Assembly (NCBI GenBank): GCA_001464155.1 | Contig: LNEN01000245.1 | Span: 1-39,745 of the forward strand | Direction of reading: 5' to 3' | DNA: 39,745 nucleotides | From: Cytophagales bacterium Ga0077538 | GTDB taxonomy: Bacteria > Bacteroidota > Bacteroidia > Cytophagales > Cyclobacteriaceae | In this document: in pieces, positions 1 through 7,622 of the stretch | How the letters are laid out: every line of letters begins with the position of its first letter | Position numbering within the stretch: the stretch's first letter is position 1 | Made by a program: the position numbers and the translations under genes | Notes under the pieces: generated by a model | What the model was told of the DNA's origin: nothing | Seen by the model: the letters and a program-made list of their open reading frames with translations, nothing else | The model's database searches: none

Positions 1-148
1 AGTGTTGCCCCAGCTCAGTATGTCGTGCGGTAAGGAGGAAGTTTTGAAGCAAGTCCGATTGTACTTCGTGCGGATTGAGCATGAAATGCTCAATTTGGCT
101 GAAGCGATACTTCATAGCCCAGGTAACAATCGTATTAAACAAACCCAT
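1..148 (-). CDS. GH3 auxin-responsive-promoter family protein (N-terminal part, cut by window edge)
   Basis: The minus strand from base 148 reads ATG and then 49 complete codons to the window edge, starting MGLFNTIVTWAMKYRFSQIE. This matches my memory of the N-terminus of bacterial GH3-family proteins (acyl-adenylate/thioester-forming fold, function in bacteria unclear), which begin with a short amphipathic stretch followed by a segment like LNPHEVQSDLLQNFL and then TARHTELGQ. The rest of the protein, including the adenylation motifs, lies outside the window. It sits 64 bp downstream of lptB on the same strand, an arrangement I recall from other Cytophagales, so the two are probably cotranscribed. 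The overlapping plus-strand reading frame at 2-253 is its antisense shadow. Confidence 0.72.
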   Translation of the reverse strand, partial: MGLFNTIVTWAMKYRFSQIEHFMLNPHEVQSDLLQNFLLTARHTELGQH

Positions 149-212
149 GGAATAGAATTAGGTAACCTCAAAAATAAGGTAATAAGCAGAAGCGCAAAAT
201 GGATTTATTGGC

Positions 213-992
213 TTATTCTATCGGACCCGATTCTTCTTTCCAACCCTCCGTAGGTTGCGCGTGCCTTGACCTGCGGAGCTCAAAGTTCTGGCCCAGGTAT
301 ACTTTTCTTACCTGAGGATCACTGGCCAATTCTTCGGCTGTACCTGATTTAAATAGTTTGCCATCAACCATCAGGTAAGCGCGATCGGTAATGGAGAGCG
401 TTTCGTCTACATTGTGGTCGGTTATCAGAATTCCGATGTTTTTGGTTTTTAGCTTGGCCACAATCCCTTGAATTTCCTCTACAGCAATGGGGTCTACACC
501 GGCAAAGGGTTCGTCAAGCAATACAAAGCTGGGGCTTACTGCCAAGGCTCGGGCAATTTCAGTACGTCTCCGCTCACCTCCGGAAAGAGACATTCCCATA
601 TTTTTGCGAACACGTGTAAGGCTAAACTCCTCCAGCATTTCCTCCATACGCTCTTTGCGTTGCTCTTTGGTGTAGTCTCTCATTTCGAGCACCGCAAGAA
701 TATTTTCTTCCACCGTAAGCTTGCGAAAAACGGAGGCTTCCTGTGCTAAATAGCCAATGCCCAACTTGGCTCGCTGGTACATTGGGAGGTCGGTGATTTC
801 TTCAGTGTCTAGAAATATTTTGCCTTCATTCGGTTTTATCAACCCAACCGTCATGTAAAACGTAGTGGTCTTACCCGCACCGTTTGGGCCCAAGAGCCCC
901 ACTATTTCGCCCTGTTTCACCTGCACCGACACGTTATTAACAACAGTGCGTTTTTTATATTTCTTAACAAGGTTCTCGGCCCGTAGTATCAT
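213..992 (-). CDS. lptB: LPS export ABC transporter ATP-binding protein LptB
   Basis: This is the cytoplasmic ATPase of the Lpt machine, which works with LptF/LptG to extract lipopolysaccharide from the inner membrane and push it towards the outer membrane. The 259-residue protein shows Walker [10 protein letters not shown] (about 35-43), the Q-loop in [11 protein letters not shown] (about 80-90), signature LSGGERRR (136-143), Walker [14 protein letters not shown] (156-168) and the switch histidine in ITDHNV (about 190-195). These are the hallmark LptB sequences rather than generic ABC ones. The C-terminus runs about 15 residues past the usual KVYLGQ end, with a charged tail. No lptF/G is adjacent; the downstream neighbour is the GH3-like gene. 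A promoter-like TTTG-17-TACCTTTG lies just upstream. Confidence 0.95.
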   Translation of the reverse strand: MILRAENLVKKYKKRTVVNNVSVQVKQGEIVGLLGPNGAGKTTTFYMTVGLIKPNEGKIFLDTEEITDLPMYQRAKLGIGYLAQEASVFRKLTVEENILAVLEMRDYTKEQRKERMEEMLEEFSLTRVRKNMGMSLSGGERRRTEIARALAVSPSFVLLDEPFAGVDPIAVEEIQGIVAKLKTKNIGILITDHNVDETLSITDRAYLMVDGKLFKSGTAEELASDPQVRKVYLGQNFELRRSRHAQPTEGWKEESGPIE

Positions 993-1012
993 AGTGTTGG
1001 AATCGCGTACAG

Positions 1013-1041
1013 CAAAGGTATTGATTCGCTAGAATAGCAAA
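1013..1041 (-). promoter_or_regulatory. Bacteroidota-type promoter for lptB
   Basis: Read on the minus strand, TTTG (1041-1038), a 17-base spacer and TACCTTTG (1020-1013) match the Bacteroidota TTG / TAnnTTTG pattern, within the 17-23 spacing known for Flavobacteria. The -7 box ends about 20 bases before the lptB ATG, leaving a short leader. It is a pattern match only. Confidence 0.5.
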
Positions 1042-1141
1042 AATTAAACCACACTTTCCAATCCCTTACTATGCAGCATTACTGAAAATAAAAAGCAAAA
1101 TCAAGGTTGTGAAGTTCTTCTTTTTAGTAGACGTTTAAGGT

Positions 1142-1399
1142 ATGATCTGCTGGTCAGAATACAAAAGATTGTCGTTCGACAAAAAAGTGAAGACGCTCTA
1201 TGAAGAGGGCACCTTCATTATGGCCATTCGTTATTATCAGTATAAAATCAATCTTTACCTGTTGGGTAATTTCTATGTTGAAGTGTTTGTCGAGCACAAG
1301 GATTCCACTATTGCCCGCATTTCATCTTTAGATGCGGATAATACTCGCCTCTGTTTCTATTCCGATCAGATTAAACTCCCTGCGGAAATTGTTCAGTAA
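1142..1399 (+). CDS. Small conserved hypothetical protein
   Basis: An 85-residue protein, MICWSEYKRL to KLPAEIVQ, with no signal peptide or membrane segment. It alternates aromatic and hydrophobic residues in the centre (YKINLYLLGNFYVEVFVE), suggesting an antiparallel beta-sheet, and ends with a segment containing FYSDQIKLP. I recall similar short proteins across Cytophagales, without a known function. The ATG at 1142 is preceded by a weak purine run (TTAAGG). An internal ATG at 1220 (MAIRYYQYK) is a possible shorter start, but the upstream 26 residues look coding. It is convergent with the outer-membrane-type gene, with 20 bp between their ends. Confidence 0.7.
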   Translation: MICWSEYKRLSFDKKVKTLYEEGTFIMAIRYYQYKINLYLLGNFYVEVFVEHKDSTIARISSLDADNTRLCFYSDQIKLPAEIVQ

Positions 1400-1419
1400 G
1401 TGTTTTTCAATCTGATCTT

Positions 1420-2058
1420 TTAAAATTTCCCAAACTTCAAGGCAATGCTTGCACTCGGACCACTCACGTCTTTATTGATGGATATTGTTGTGTTATCGAA
1501 AGCAACACGATAGGAGAAGCCTGGGCTTACGCGCATCCATTTAAATAAATTCAACTCAAGCTGGATGCCCGGCTCAGTAATATAAAACCACTGCAGGGCT
1601 TCCGCTTCCTGTGAATAGTTCGAACTTTCAAGGTCATTCCACTCCGGTCTTTCGTACTGCAAACTAAAGCCTGCACCATTAAACCAATGGATTACTGGAT
1701 GAATGGGGCTATTGGAAGCGAGTATAAATTCATTGACTAAGCCTACCTGGCCGTAGAGATAACTCATGCGTTTCGTAGGAGCAACACTTTCTGCTAACGG
1801 AACCGGGATGTAGTTAGTAGTGGCGCCTCCACCAATACCAATCAAGAATTTTTTATTGATGAACCAGCCTCCATAAACCTCTGGCATGTTTGCAAAGTTT
1901 CCATATACGCTGGTAAACTTGTTGCTAATAGCTCCATATCCTCCGGAGGGTCCTGCGTGAAAGATTGTTTTTACCTCACCTGTTGATTGAGCTTGTGCAT
2001 GAACAGATGATATAAGGATTAAGATCGCTCCCAAAATTGACTGTGCGTATGTTTTCAT
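1420..2058 (-). CDS. Outer-membrane beta-barrel-like protein, unknown function
   Basis: A 212-residue protein with a clear Sec signal peptide: basic start MKTYAQ, hydrophobic core ILGAILILIS and a likely cleavage after VHAQAQ (about residue 24). The mature part is rich in Gly and aromatic residues in alternating patterns (FLIGIGGGATTNYIPVP, MRVSPGFSYRVAF) and ends in a short strand finishing with Phe (SIALKFGKF), the usual C-terminal signature of outer-membrane beta-barrels. It resembles the small porin-like proteins common in Bacteroidota, but I cannot name a substrate. It is transcribed towards the small gene at 1142-1399 and sits downstream of metK, separated from it by that gene's terminator. 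Confidence 0.7.
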   Translation of the reverse strand: MKTYAQSILGAILILISSVHAQAQSTGEVKTIFHAGPSGGYGAISNKFTSVYGNFANMPEVYGGWFINKKFLIGIGGGATTNYIPVPLAESVAPTKRMSYLYGQVGLVNEFILASNSPIHPVIHWFNGAGFSLQYERPEWNDLESSNYSQEAEALQWFYITEPGIQLELNLFKWMRVSPGFSYRVAFDNTTISINKDVSGPSASIALKFGKF

Positions 2059-2130
2059 GGTTTGTTGTTTTAGCTAAGACAAACAACAGCACACTCACCC
2101 CTATGCCGAAATGAATTTTATTTAGCAATA

Positions 2131-2153
2131 AAAAAGGGGCCGAAGCCCCCTTT
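2131..2153 (-). terminator. Intrinsic terminator of metK
   Basis: On the minus strand a GGGGC stem, TTCG tetraloop and GCCCC stem are followed by TTTTT and an AT-rich run. It starts two bases beyond the metK stop codon. The flanking AAA/TTT could extend the stem with one bulge. The position and the exceptionally stable UUCG loop make this a convincing Rho-independent terminator. Confidence 0.85.
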
Positions 2154-2154
2154 C

Positions 2155-3411
2155 TTATTTTAATTTGAATGCCTTTTTAACAGCTTCTACGTAATCTAGT
2201 TTTTCCCAAGGGAAGAGTTCTACCTTCACTTTGATTTCACTCTTCTTTCCTTTGTTAAAAATCTTCTCCACTATTTTAGGTTCACGCCCCATGTGACCAT
2301 AGGCGGCTGTTTCAGAGTAAATAGGGGTGCGCAGCTTGAAACGCTCCTCAATGAAATAAGGACGCATGTCAAAAAGCTTCTCCACCTTTTTGGCGATCTC
2401 TCCATCGTTCATGTTGACTTTAGCCGTGCCATAGGTGTTTACGTACAAACCAACAGGTTTTGCTACACCAATGGCATAGGCCACTTGTACCAATACTTCG
2501 TCAGCCACACCTGCCGCTACCAAATTTTTAGCAATATGGCGTGTCGCATACGCAGCAGAACGGTCTACTTTAGACGGGTCTTTACCAGAGAAGGCACCGC
2601 CACCGTGTGCTCCTTTACCTCCATAGGTATCCACAATAATTTTTCTTCCTGTTAAGCCAGTATCTCCGTGTGGTCCACCAATTACAAATTTTCCAGTTGG
2701 ATTCACATGGTACTTTATATCTCCACCGAAAAGCTTTTGAATGCGCTTCGGTAATTTCTTCATAATGCGAGGGACCAGAATGTTGATCACATCGTCTTTA
2801 ATCTTTGCCAACATGATGGCATCTTTTGCAAAATCATCATGCTGTGTAGAGATTACAATAGTATCGATGCGTTGAGGTTTGTTGTCATCGCTGTACTCGA
2901 TGGTTACCTGCGACTTGGCATCGGGGCGAAGGTAGGTCATGGTTTTACCTTCTTTACGAATAACAGAAAGCTCGCGAAGTAATAAATGTGCCAACTCCAG
3001 CGGCAACGGCATGTAGTTATCCGTTTCGTTGGTGGCATAGCCAAACATCATGCCCTGGTCACCGGCACCCTGGTCTTCCTTCTTTCTACGCTCTACACCC
3101 TGGTTAATATCTGGCGACTGCTCATGAATAGCTGAGAAAACTCCACAAGAGTTTGCTTCGAACATGTACTCACTTTTGGTATAGCCAATCTTGCGAATTA
3201 CCTCACGTGTAATGTCCTGAACATCCAAATAAGCCTCAGATTTCACTTCACCTGCCAGTACTACTTGTCCGGTGGTTACCAAGGTTTCGCAGGCTACTTT
3301 AGAATTGGCATCGTAAGCCAAGAAAGAATCAATGAGGGCGTCCGAAATCTGATCGGCTACTTTATCGGGGTGGCCTTCAGATACGGATTCAGAGGTGAAC
3401 AAGTATGGCAT
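2155..3411 (-). CDS. metK: S-adenosylmethionine synthetase MetK
   Basis: MetK makes S-adenosylmethionine from ATP and methionine. The 418-residue protein begins [20 protein letters not shown], with the family's HPDK motif; further in come [15 protein letters not shown] (methionine and ATP site) and [13 protein letters not shown] with the following glycine-rich GGGAFSGKD loop and KVDRSAAY (catalytic and Mg/K-binding residues). Length and all three domains are normal for Bacteroidota MetK. The reading frame stays open to a TTG at 3438, but the ATG at 3411 gives the canonical N-terminus, and a TATCTTTG -7 box overlaps the TTG start, so 3411 is preferred. The leader is only about 20-30 bases, too short for a SAM riboswitch. 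Confidence 0.96.
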   Translation of the reverse strand: MPYLFTSESVSEGHPDKVADQISDALIDSFLAYDANSKVACETLVTTGQVVLAGEVKSEAYLDVQDITREVIRKIGYTKSEYMFEANSCGVFSAIHEQSPDINQGVERRKKEDQGAGDQGMMFGYATNETDNYMPLPLELAHLLLRELSVIRKEGKTMTYLRPDAKSQVTIEYSDDNKPQRIDTIVISTQHDDFAKDAIMLAKIKDDVINILVPRIMKKLPKRIQKLFGGDIKYHVNPTGKFVIGGPHGDTGLTGRKIIVDTYGGKGAHGGGAFSGKDPSKVDRSAAYATRHIAKNLVAAGVADEVLVQVAYAIGVAKPVGLYVNTYGTAKVNMNDGEIAKKVEKLFDMRPYFIEERFKLRTPIYSETAAYGHMGREPKIVEKIFNKGKKSEIKVKVELFPWEKLDYVEAVKKAFKLK

Positions 3412-3435
3412 AGTATGAGTTTTAATTTCAGCGGG

Positions 3436-3443
3436 CAAAGATA
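3436..3443 (-). promoter_or_regulatory. -7 box (TATCTTTG) of metK
   Basis: The minus strand carries TATCTTTG 24 bases upstream of the metK ATG, fitting TAnnTTTG. I see no convincing TTG box at the right distance upstream, so only the -7 element is claimed. It supports the start codon at 3411. Confidence 0.45.
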
Positions 3444-3610
3444 ATAATTCCCAGTTAATTGGTAGGATTTAAAATAGTTTGGATTCAATCCCTGCCGCTA
3501 TGCTCTCATCGGCTTTTAGTCTACAAAAATCAGTTCGTCAAACATTTCTTTTATCAATTACTTTCAAAGTAAGTGTTGTCTTCTTTACTTGATCCACTAA
3601 AAGCAACTCC

Positions 3611-5174
3611 TTGGCACCGCAACTAACAGAGAATCCATTTCACCTATGGTGGCCAAACGTTCGCACGACCCTTTACATCCTTGGTTCGGTAGTGCTTTTT
3701 CTGTTCGCCCTCAATTTAATGGTCTCGTCTCTTCAACACCTGGGACAGGCATCTGCTGAAACTATTATTCTGGCAACTTCCAATCCGTTCACGGGTCTTT
3801 TTATCGGATTACTAATCACGGCCATGATTCAAAGCAGCTCAACAACTACTGCCCTGGTCGTAGCCTTTGTCGCATCCGGATCTCTTACCCTAGAAAGTGC
3901 CGTGCCCATCATCATGGGAGCCAATGTGGGGACAACCATTACCAGCACAATTGTTTCATTGGGCTTTCTTAACAGCAAGAAGGAGTTTAAAAGAGCGGTT
4001 TCTGCCGGAACCTATCACGACTTCTTTAACATTCTTACCGTTACTATACTCTTTCCGCTGGAATACTATTATCAGTTTTTATCAAAAACTTCCTCTTATA
4101 TTACTACCTACTTTTTCACGACTGCTTCCGCAGCACCTCTTGAGGTTCAATCATTAGGATTGGGTGGTCTAAGTGGAATGGTGGCGTGGACATTAGACCT
4201 TATTCCCAATGGTTTTATTTTAGTCCTGATTGCTTTTGCCTTACTATTCGGTTCTATCCTTCTGTTCCGAAGGCTGATCTCCGATCTATTGTTGGAAAAA
4301 TCACACGAGCGACTTGGTAAGTTTTTCTTTCAGAGTCAGGCGCAATCTTTTGCCTGGGGCTTGGCGGCTACTGCTGCGATTCGGTCCAGCACCATCACCA
4401 CCTCTTTAGTTGTTCCGTTGGTAGCCAAACGAATTATCAAGTTGCGTCAGGCGGCTCCCTTTATCGTTGGCGCCAACATTGGTACTACGATTACCGCTTT
4501 CATAGCAGCCATTTTGTATTCTAATACTTCGCCAGCCCATTTTCTTTACAATCCCTCTTTTAAGAAAGATTCCTTTCTACCTGGCAAACGTATTAGGCAA
4601 ACTAACGCTGCGCTATCGGCTTGCCGGCTTTGTCTACTTGCTTTCTACATTCTTCTTTATCCCTTTTTGTTTGATTTACTTAAACAGATACTCTGTTGAA
4701 ACAACCACAATTGTCTATGAAACACGCTTTACAAAAAACGACAGTATCCTAAAAAGTAAGTTGATTTCACGGCTTAACTTAAGAACTAAAAATGGTCAAT
4801 GGATAGAATTCAGTCCGTACGACTCCAATGTCAACACACCTCCCTCGAAAATTCATCCGGTTTCTTATCGGAATAATATGCTTTTTACCAAAGAAGGTGT
4901 TCTCATGTTTAACAAACCAGGCTTTTGTTGGGATGGCGAAGATGAGGCAGGTAAGTATCAGTGCTGTGTGGAAAGCATTCTCCCGAAGTTTGAAGTTATG
5001 CCCACCATTTATCTTGATTCTGTCTATGTTTACCACCGAAGGTATTATGGAGACTCTACGAAGCGAAAGGTAACTCTCTACACAAAACCACATACACCTA
5101 TTTTAAAACAAGTCATTAGCGATTCCAGCGGTGTATTAGAAACCCAGCGCATTTTATTGATCCGAAGAGATTGA
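3611..5174 (+). pseudogene. Na/Pi symporter family protein with C-terminal extracytoplasmic extension, frameshifted
   Basis: The first part (3611 to about 4552, TTG start, N-terminus near a TGA at 3590) is a Na/Pi-cotransporter: several hydrophobic helices, the repeat motif MIQSSSTTTALVVA followed by GANVGTTITS, and its second copy AIRSSTITTSLVVP followed by GANIGTTITA. Just after the conserved HFLYN (about 4538-4552) the frame is lost. The expected continuation, PLLRKIPFYLANVLGKLTLR and a last helix LLSTFFFIPFCLIYLNR, is in the next frame from about 4554 and runs on to 5174. The normal segment between HFLYN and PLLRK (about 9-10 residues) is absent, so a deletion of about 29 nt would explain both the gap and the frame change. 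The last roughly 160 residues are a soluble domain that I do not recognise. The second QSSS motif reads RSST. The cause could be decay or a sequence error. Confidence 0.75.
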
Positions 5175-5237
5175 TTTTTTACAACAACAGAACTAAGATC
5201 GCTAAAAATTCACAAGCTTTGTACAAACCAATCGAAC

Positions 5238-5540
5238 ATGCTTTTATACAATGTTACAGTAGGAGTTGATCCAAGCGTTGAGCAGGAGTGGTTGCACTGG
5301 ATGAAAACTGAACACATCCTAGATGTTTTAAATACCAAAATGTTTGTTAGTGCGAGAATTTATAAGGTCTTGCATGAGGTGGAAGACGGAACAGTATCCT
5401 ATTCAACTCAGTATTTTGCAGAAAGCCTCGACCATGTTGAAAAATACCTGGAGCACTTTGCTCCTGCTTTGCGCCAAGAAGTAGACAAACGTTTTGCCGG
5501 AAAATATGTGGCCTTTAGAACACTGTTGGAAGAGGCGTAA
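5238..5540 (+). CDS. DUF4286 family protein
   Basis: A 100-residue cytoplasmic protein that fits the DUF4286 family of Bacteroidota almost end to end: start MLLYNVTVGVDPSVEQEWL, middle WMKTEHILDVL and SARIYKVL, then STQYFAESLDHVEKYL, and the C-terminal hallmark FAPAL, then GKYVAFRTLLE. The family looks like a ferredoxin-like (dimeric alpha/beta barrel) fold; its role is not known. It follows the Na/Pi symporter remnant by 63 bp on the same strand, and its stop codon abuts the stop of the convergent DUF2179 gene at 5541. Confidence 0.9.
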   Translation: MLLYNVTVGVDPSVEQEWLHWMKTEHILDVLNTKMFVSARIYKVLHEVEDGTVSYSTQYFAESLDHVEKYLEHFAPALRQEVDKRFAGKYVAFRTLLEEA

Positions 5541-6143
5541 CTATTCTCTTTTTAATCCTTTCAACCAACCACCAATACTCCATCGAGCACTCTCTTGTAC
5601 TACAGTACCACTTTCAGCTGCTCTGTTTACTTTTTCTACGGTATAAAAAGCTGTTGGTAATATTTCTTTAAGATTGACCAGTAGCTTTTCCAATTGCTGA
5701 CGCTCTAATACGGTAAAGACAACACTTTCGGGTCCTTCGGCACCACTTCCCGGGACTACCGTGAAACGATATCCTGCACCAATTAAAAAGTCGCGAAGCA
5801 CTTGAATATCTTTTCGGGTTATGATTCGCACAATCACCTTACCATAGGCAATTCTTTCTTCGATAATCATACCGACTAAGATCCCCGTGGCAAATCCTGC
5901 CGGATAAGCGATATAAGAGACCCAATTGTCAAGGTGTTCAAATATTTGCCGAATGGCCATTAACCAAACGAAGGATTCAAAAAAACCAAGAACGGTAGCC
6001 GTAAGTCTTCTTCCTCCTAATACGTAAATGATGCGAATGGTATTAATGGACACATCAAAGATGCGAGCCAAAAAAATAAGTAAAGGCAAGACAACATAGC
6101 TAAAAATTTCCTCGGAGATGCCCAGAGATTCCATCATGTCCAA
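5541..6143 (-). CDS. DUF2179 domain membrane protein (UPF0316-like)
   Basis: A 200-residue protein with three predicted membrane helices in the first 100 residues (about 13-33, 45-66, 75-95) and a cytoplasmic domain afterwards. The N-terminal half, with DVSINTIRIIYVLGGRR and PAGFATGILVGMIIEER, and the C-terminal half with VIVRIITRKDIQVLRDFL fit the UPF0316/DUF5698 plus DUF2179 arrangement. DUF2179 is a small ligand-binding-type domain; the physiological role is unknown. Its start is 20 bp downstream of the radA stop codon, so the two genes are probably one transcription unit, though no functional link is evident. Confidence 0.88.
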   Translation of the reverse strand: MDMMESLGISEEIFSYVVLPLLIFLARIFDVSINTIRIIYVLGGRRLTATVLGFFESFVWLMAIRQIFEHLDNWVSYIAYPAGFATGILVGMIIEERIAYGKVIVRIITRKDIQVLRDFLIGAGYRFTVVPGSGAEGPESVVFTVLERQQLEKLLVNLKEILPTAFYTVEKVNRAAESGTVVQESARWSIGGWLKGLKRE

Positions 6144-6163
6144 AGTTTATCAGTGTACAGATG

Positions 6164-7543
6164 CTAACCAAATAAATCCTGAAAAACCTCTGTTAATTTT
6201 CCAAAGGACTTTACCGCGATTTTTGTTTTACTAAGATCGAGCGATTTTTTGCTATACTTAGAAATATAGATTACTTCTAAGCCTAGTTTTTCTGCTTCTG
6301 AAATTCGCTGATCCACTCGGTTCACCGCCCTCAGTTCTCCCCCCAAGCCCACTTCTGCGGCAAAGCAAATTTTATCAGACACACCTATTTCTTCGAGGGA
6401 AGAGATCAATGAAACACACAGCGCCAAGTCGATGGCGGGATCTTCCACTGTAATGCCTCCTGCCATGTTTACAAAAACGTCCTGTGTGCCCAGTCTGAAC
6501 CCACAACGTTTTTCCAACACAGCCAAGAGCATATTCAGACGCTTATGGTCAAAGCCATTGGGTGTGCGTTGTGGAGTTCCATAGGATGCAGGACTTACCA
6601 GAGATTGTATCTCAATCAGTAATGGGCGGTTTCCTTCTATGGTAGCACCAATGGTAGCACCGGTATGTTGTCCATCCTTTTGTGAAATCAGGATTTCGGA
6701 AGGATTGCTTACCTCTCTGAGACCAGATCCCAGCATTTCATAAATACCAATTTCTGAAGTGGATCCAAATCTGTTCTTAGTTGTGCGCAAAATTCGGTAA
6801 GCTAAATGTCGATCTCCTTCAAATTGAAGTACGGTATCAACCATGTGTTCCAACACTTTGGGCCCAGCCAGCATTCCATCTTTGGTGATGTGTCCTACTA
6901 GAAAAACAGGGGTGTTGGTCTCTTTCGCAAATCGCATCAACTCAGCTGCACATTGCCGTACTTGTGCAATACTGCCTGCTGCTGAATCCAGAATAGAAGA
7001 GTGTAGTGTTTGAATAGAATCCACAATGACTAATTGTGGCTCGCATTGCTCGATGGCCAGAAAAATATTTTTAGTGTTCGTCTCCGTAAGAATGTAAAAA
7101 TCCGGAGAGGCCTTTTCTTTTGGCTGAATACGTTCAGCGCGCATTTTCACCTGCTGATCGCTTTCCTCTCCCGTGATGTACAATACTTTCAGCTTCCTGA
7201 GATTGAGGGCTACCTGCAGCATCAGTGTTGACTTACCAATGCCTGGCTCTCCTCCGATGAGGATTAACGATCCGGGCACGATGCCCCCTCCTAAAACACG
7301 ATTAAGCTCAGCATCGGGTGTAATGATGCGTTGCTCCTTCCCCGATTCAATTTCATGAAGTGTCTTCGGTTTTGCAATGCGCTCCCTTCCACCCTCCGGC
7401 TTCCACTCATTTTTACTTTCTTCCTTTTGAACAACCTCTTCCACAAAGGTGTTCCACTGCCCACAAGCAGGGCATTTACCCAACCACTTTACTGATTCGT
7501 GGCCGCAGCTCTGACAGAAAAAAAGAGTTTTGGTTTTTGCCAA
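6164..7543 (-). CDS. radA: DNA repair protein RadA
   Basis: RadA is a RecA-like ATPase that drives branch migration during recombinational repair. The 459-residue protein has an N-terminal zinc finger (C10-x2-C13 and C24-x2-C27), Walker A GGEPGIGKST (97-106), Walker B LVIVDSIQT (about 171-179), the RadA-specific KNRFG motif (256-260) and a C-terminal Lon-protease-like (S16) domain with CFAAEVGLGGELRAV. Every conserved block is present and the length is normal. The ATG lies just inside the convergently placed intergenic space shared with the DUF3857 gene, which is transcribed away from it. Confidence 0.97.
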   Translation of the reverse strand: MAKTKTLFFCQSCGHESVKWLGKCPACGQWNTFVEEVVQKEESKNEWKPEGGRERIAKPKTLHEIESGKEQRIITPDAELNRVLGGGIVPGSLILIGGEPGIGKSTLMLQVALNLRKLKVLYITGEESDQQVKMRAERIQPKEKASPDFYILTETNTKNIFLAIEQCEPQLVIVDSIQTLHSSILDSAAGSIAQVRQCAAELMRFAKETNTPVFLVGHITKDGMLAGPKVLEHMVDTVLQFEGDRHLAYRILRTTKNRFGSTSEIGIYEMLGSGLREVSNPSEILISQKDGQHTGATIGATIEGNRPLLIEIQSLVSPASYGTPQRTPNGFDHKRLNMLLAVLEKRCGFRLGTQDVFVNMAGGITVEDPAIDLALCVSLISSLEEIGVSDKICFAAEVGLGGELRAVNRVDQRISEAEKLGLEVIYISKYSKKSLDLSKTKIAVKSFGKLTEVFQDLFG

Positions 7544-7583
7544 AATTTTTGGAGTTACTGTTACATTGAGTTTGCAAGAATAC

Positions 7584-7591
7584 TATATTTG
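7584..7591 (+). promoter_or_regulatory. -7 box (TATATTTG) of the DUF3857 pair
   Basis: TATATTTG lies 31 bases upstream of the ATG at 7623 and matches TAnnTTTG. A TTG 15 bases upstream (7566-7568) is slightly too close for a standard -33 box. It would serve the two-gene unit 7623-11545. Confidence 0.35.
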
Positions 7592-7622
7592 ATTCAATTG
7601 TTAACTCGTTACACCTAAATCT

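Noticed and set aside
2-253. Plus-strand reading frame of 83 residues at the left edge
   Set aside because: It is antisense to the GH3-like N-terminus and the end of lptB; the translation has no recognisable pattern.
3412-3438. N-terminal extension of MetK from a TTG
   Set aside because: MetK of related bacteria begins at the MPYLFTS-type start, and the -7 promoter box overlaps the TTG.
3412-3610. SAM riboswitch upstream of metK
   Set aside because: The leader after the -7 box is only about 20-30 bases and shows no SAM riboswitch core.
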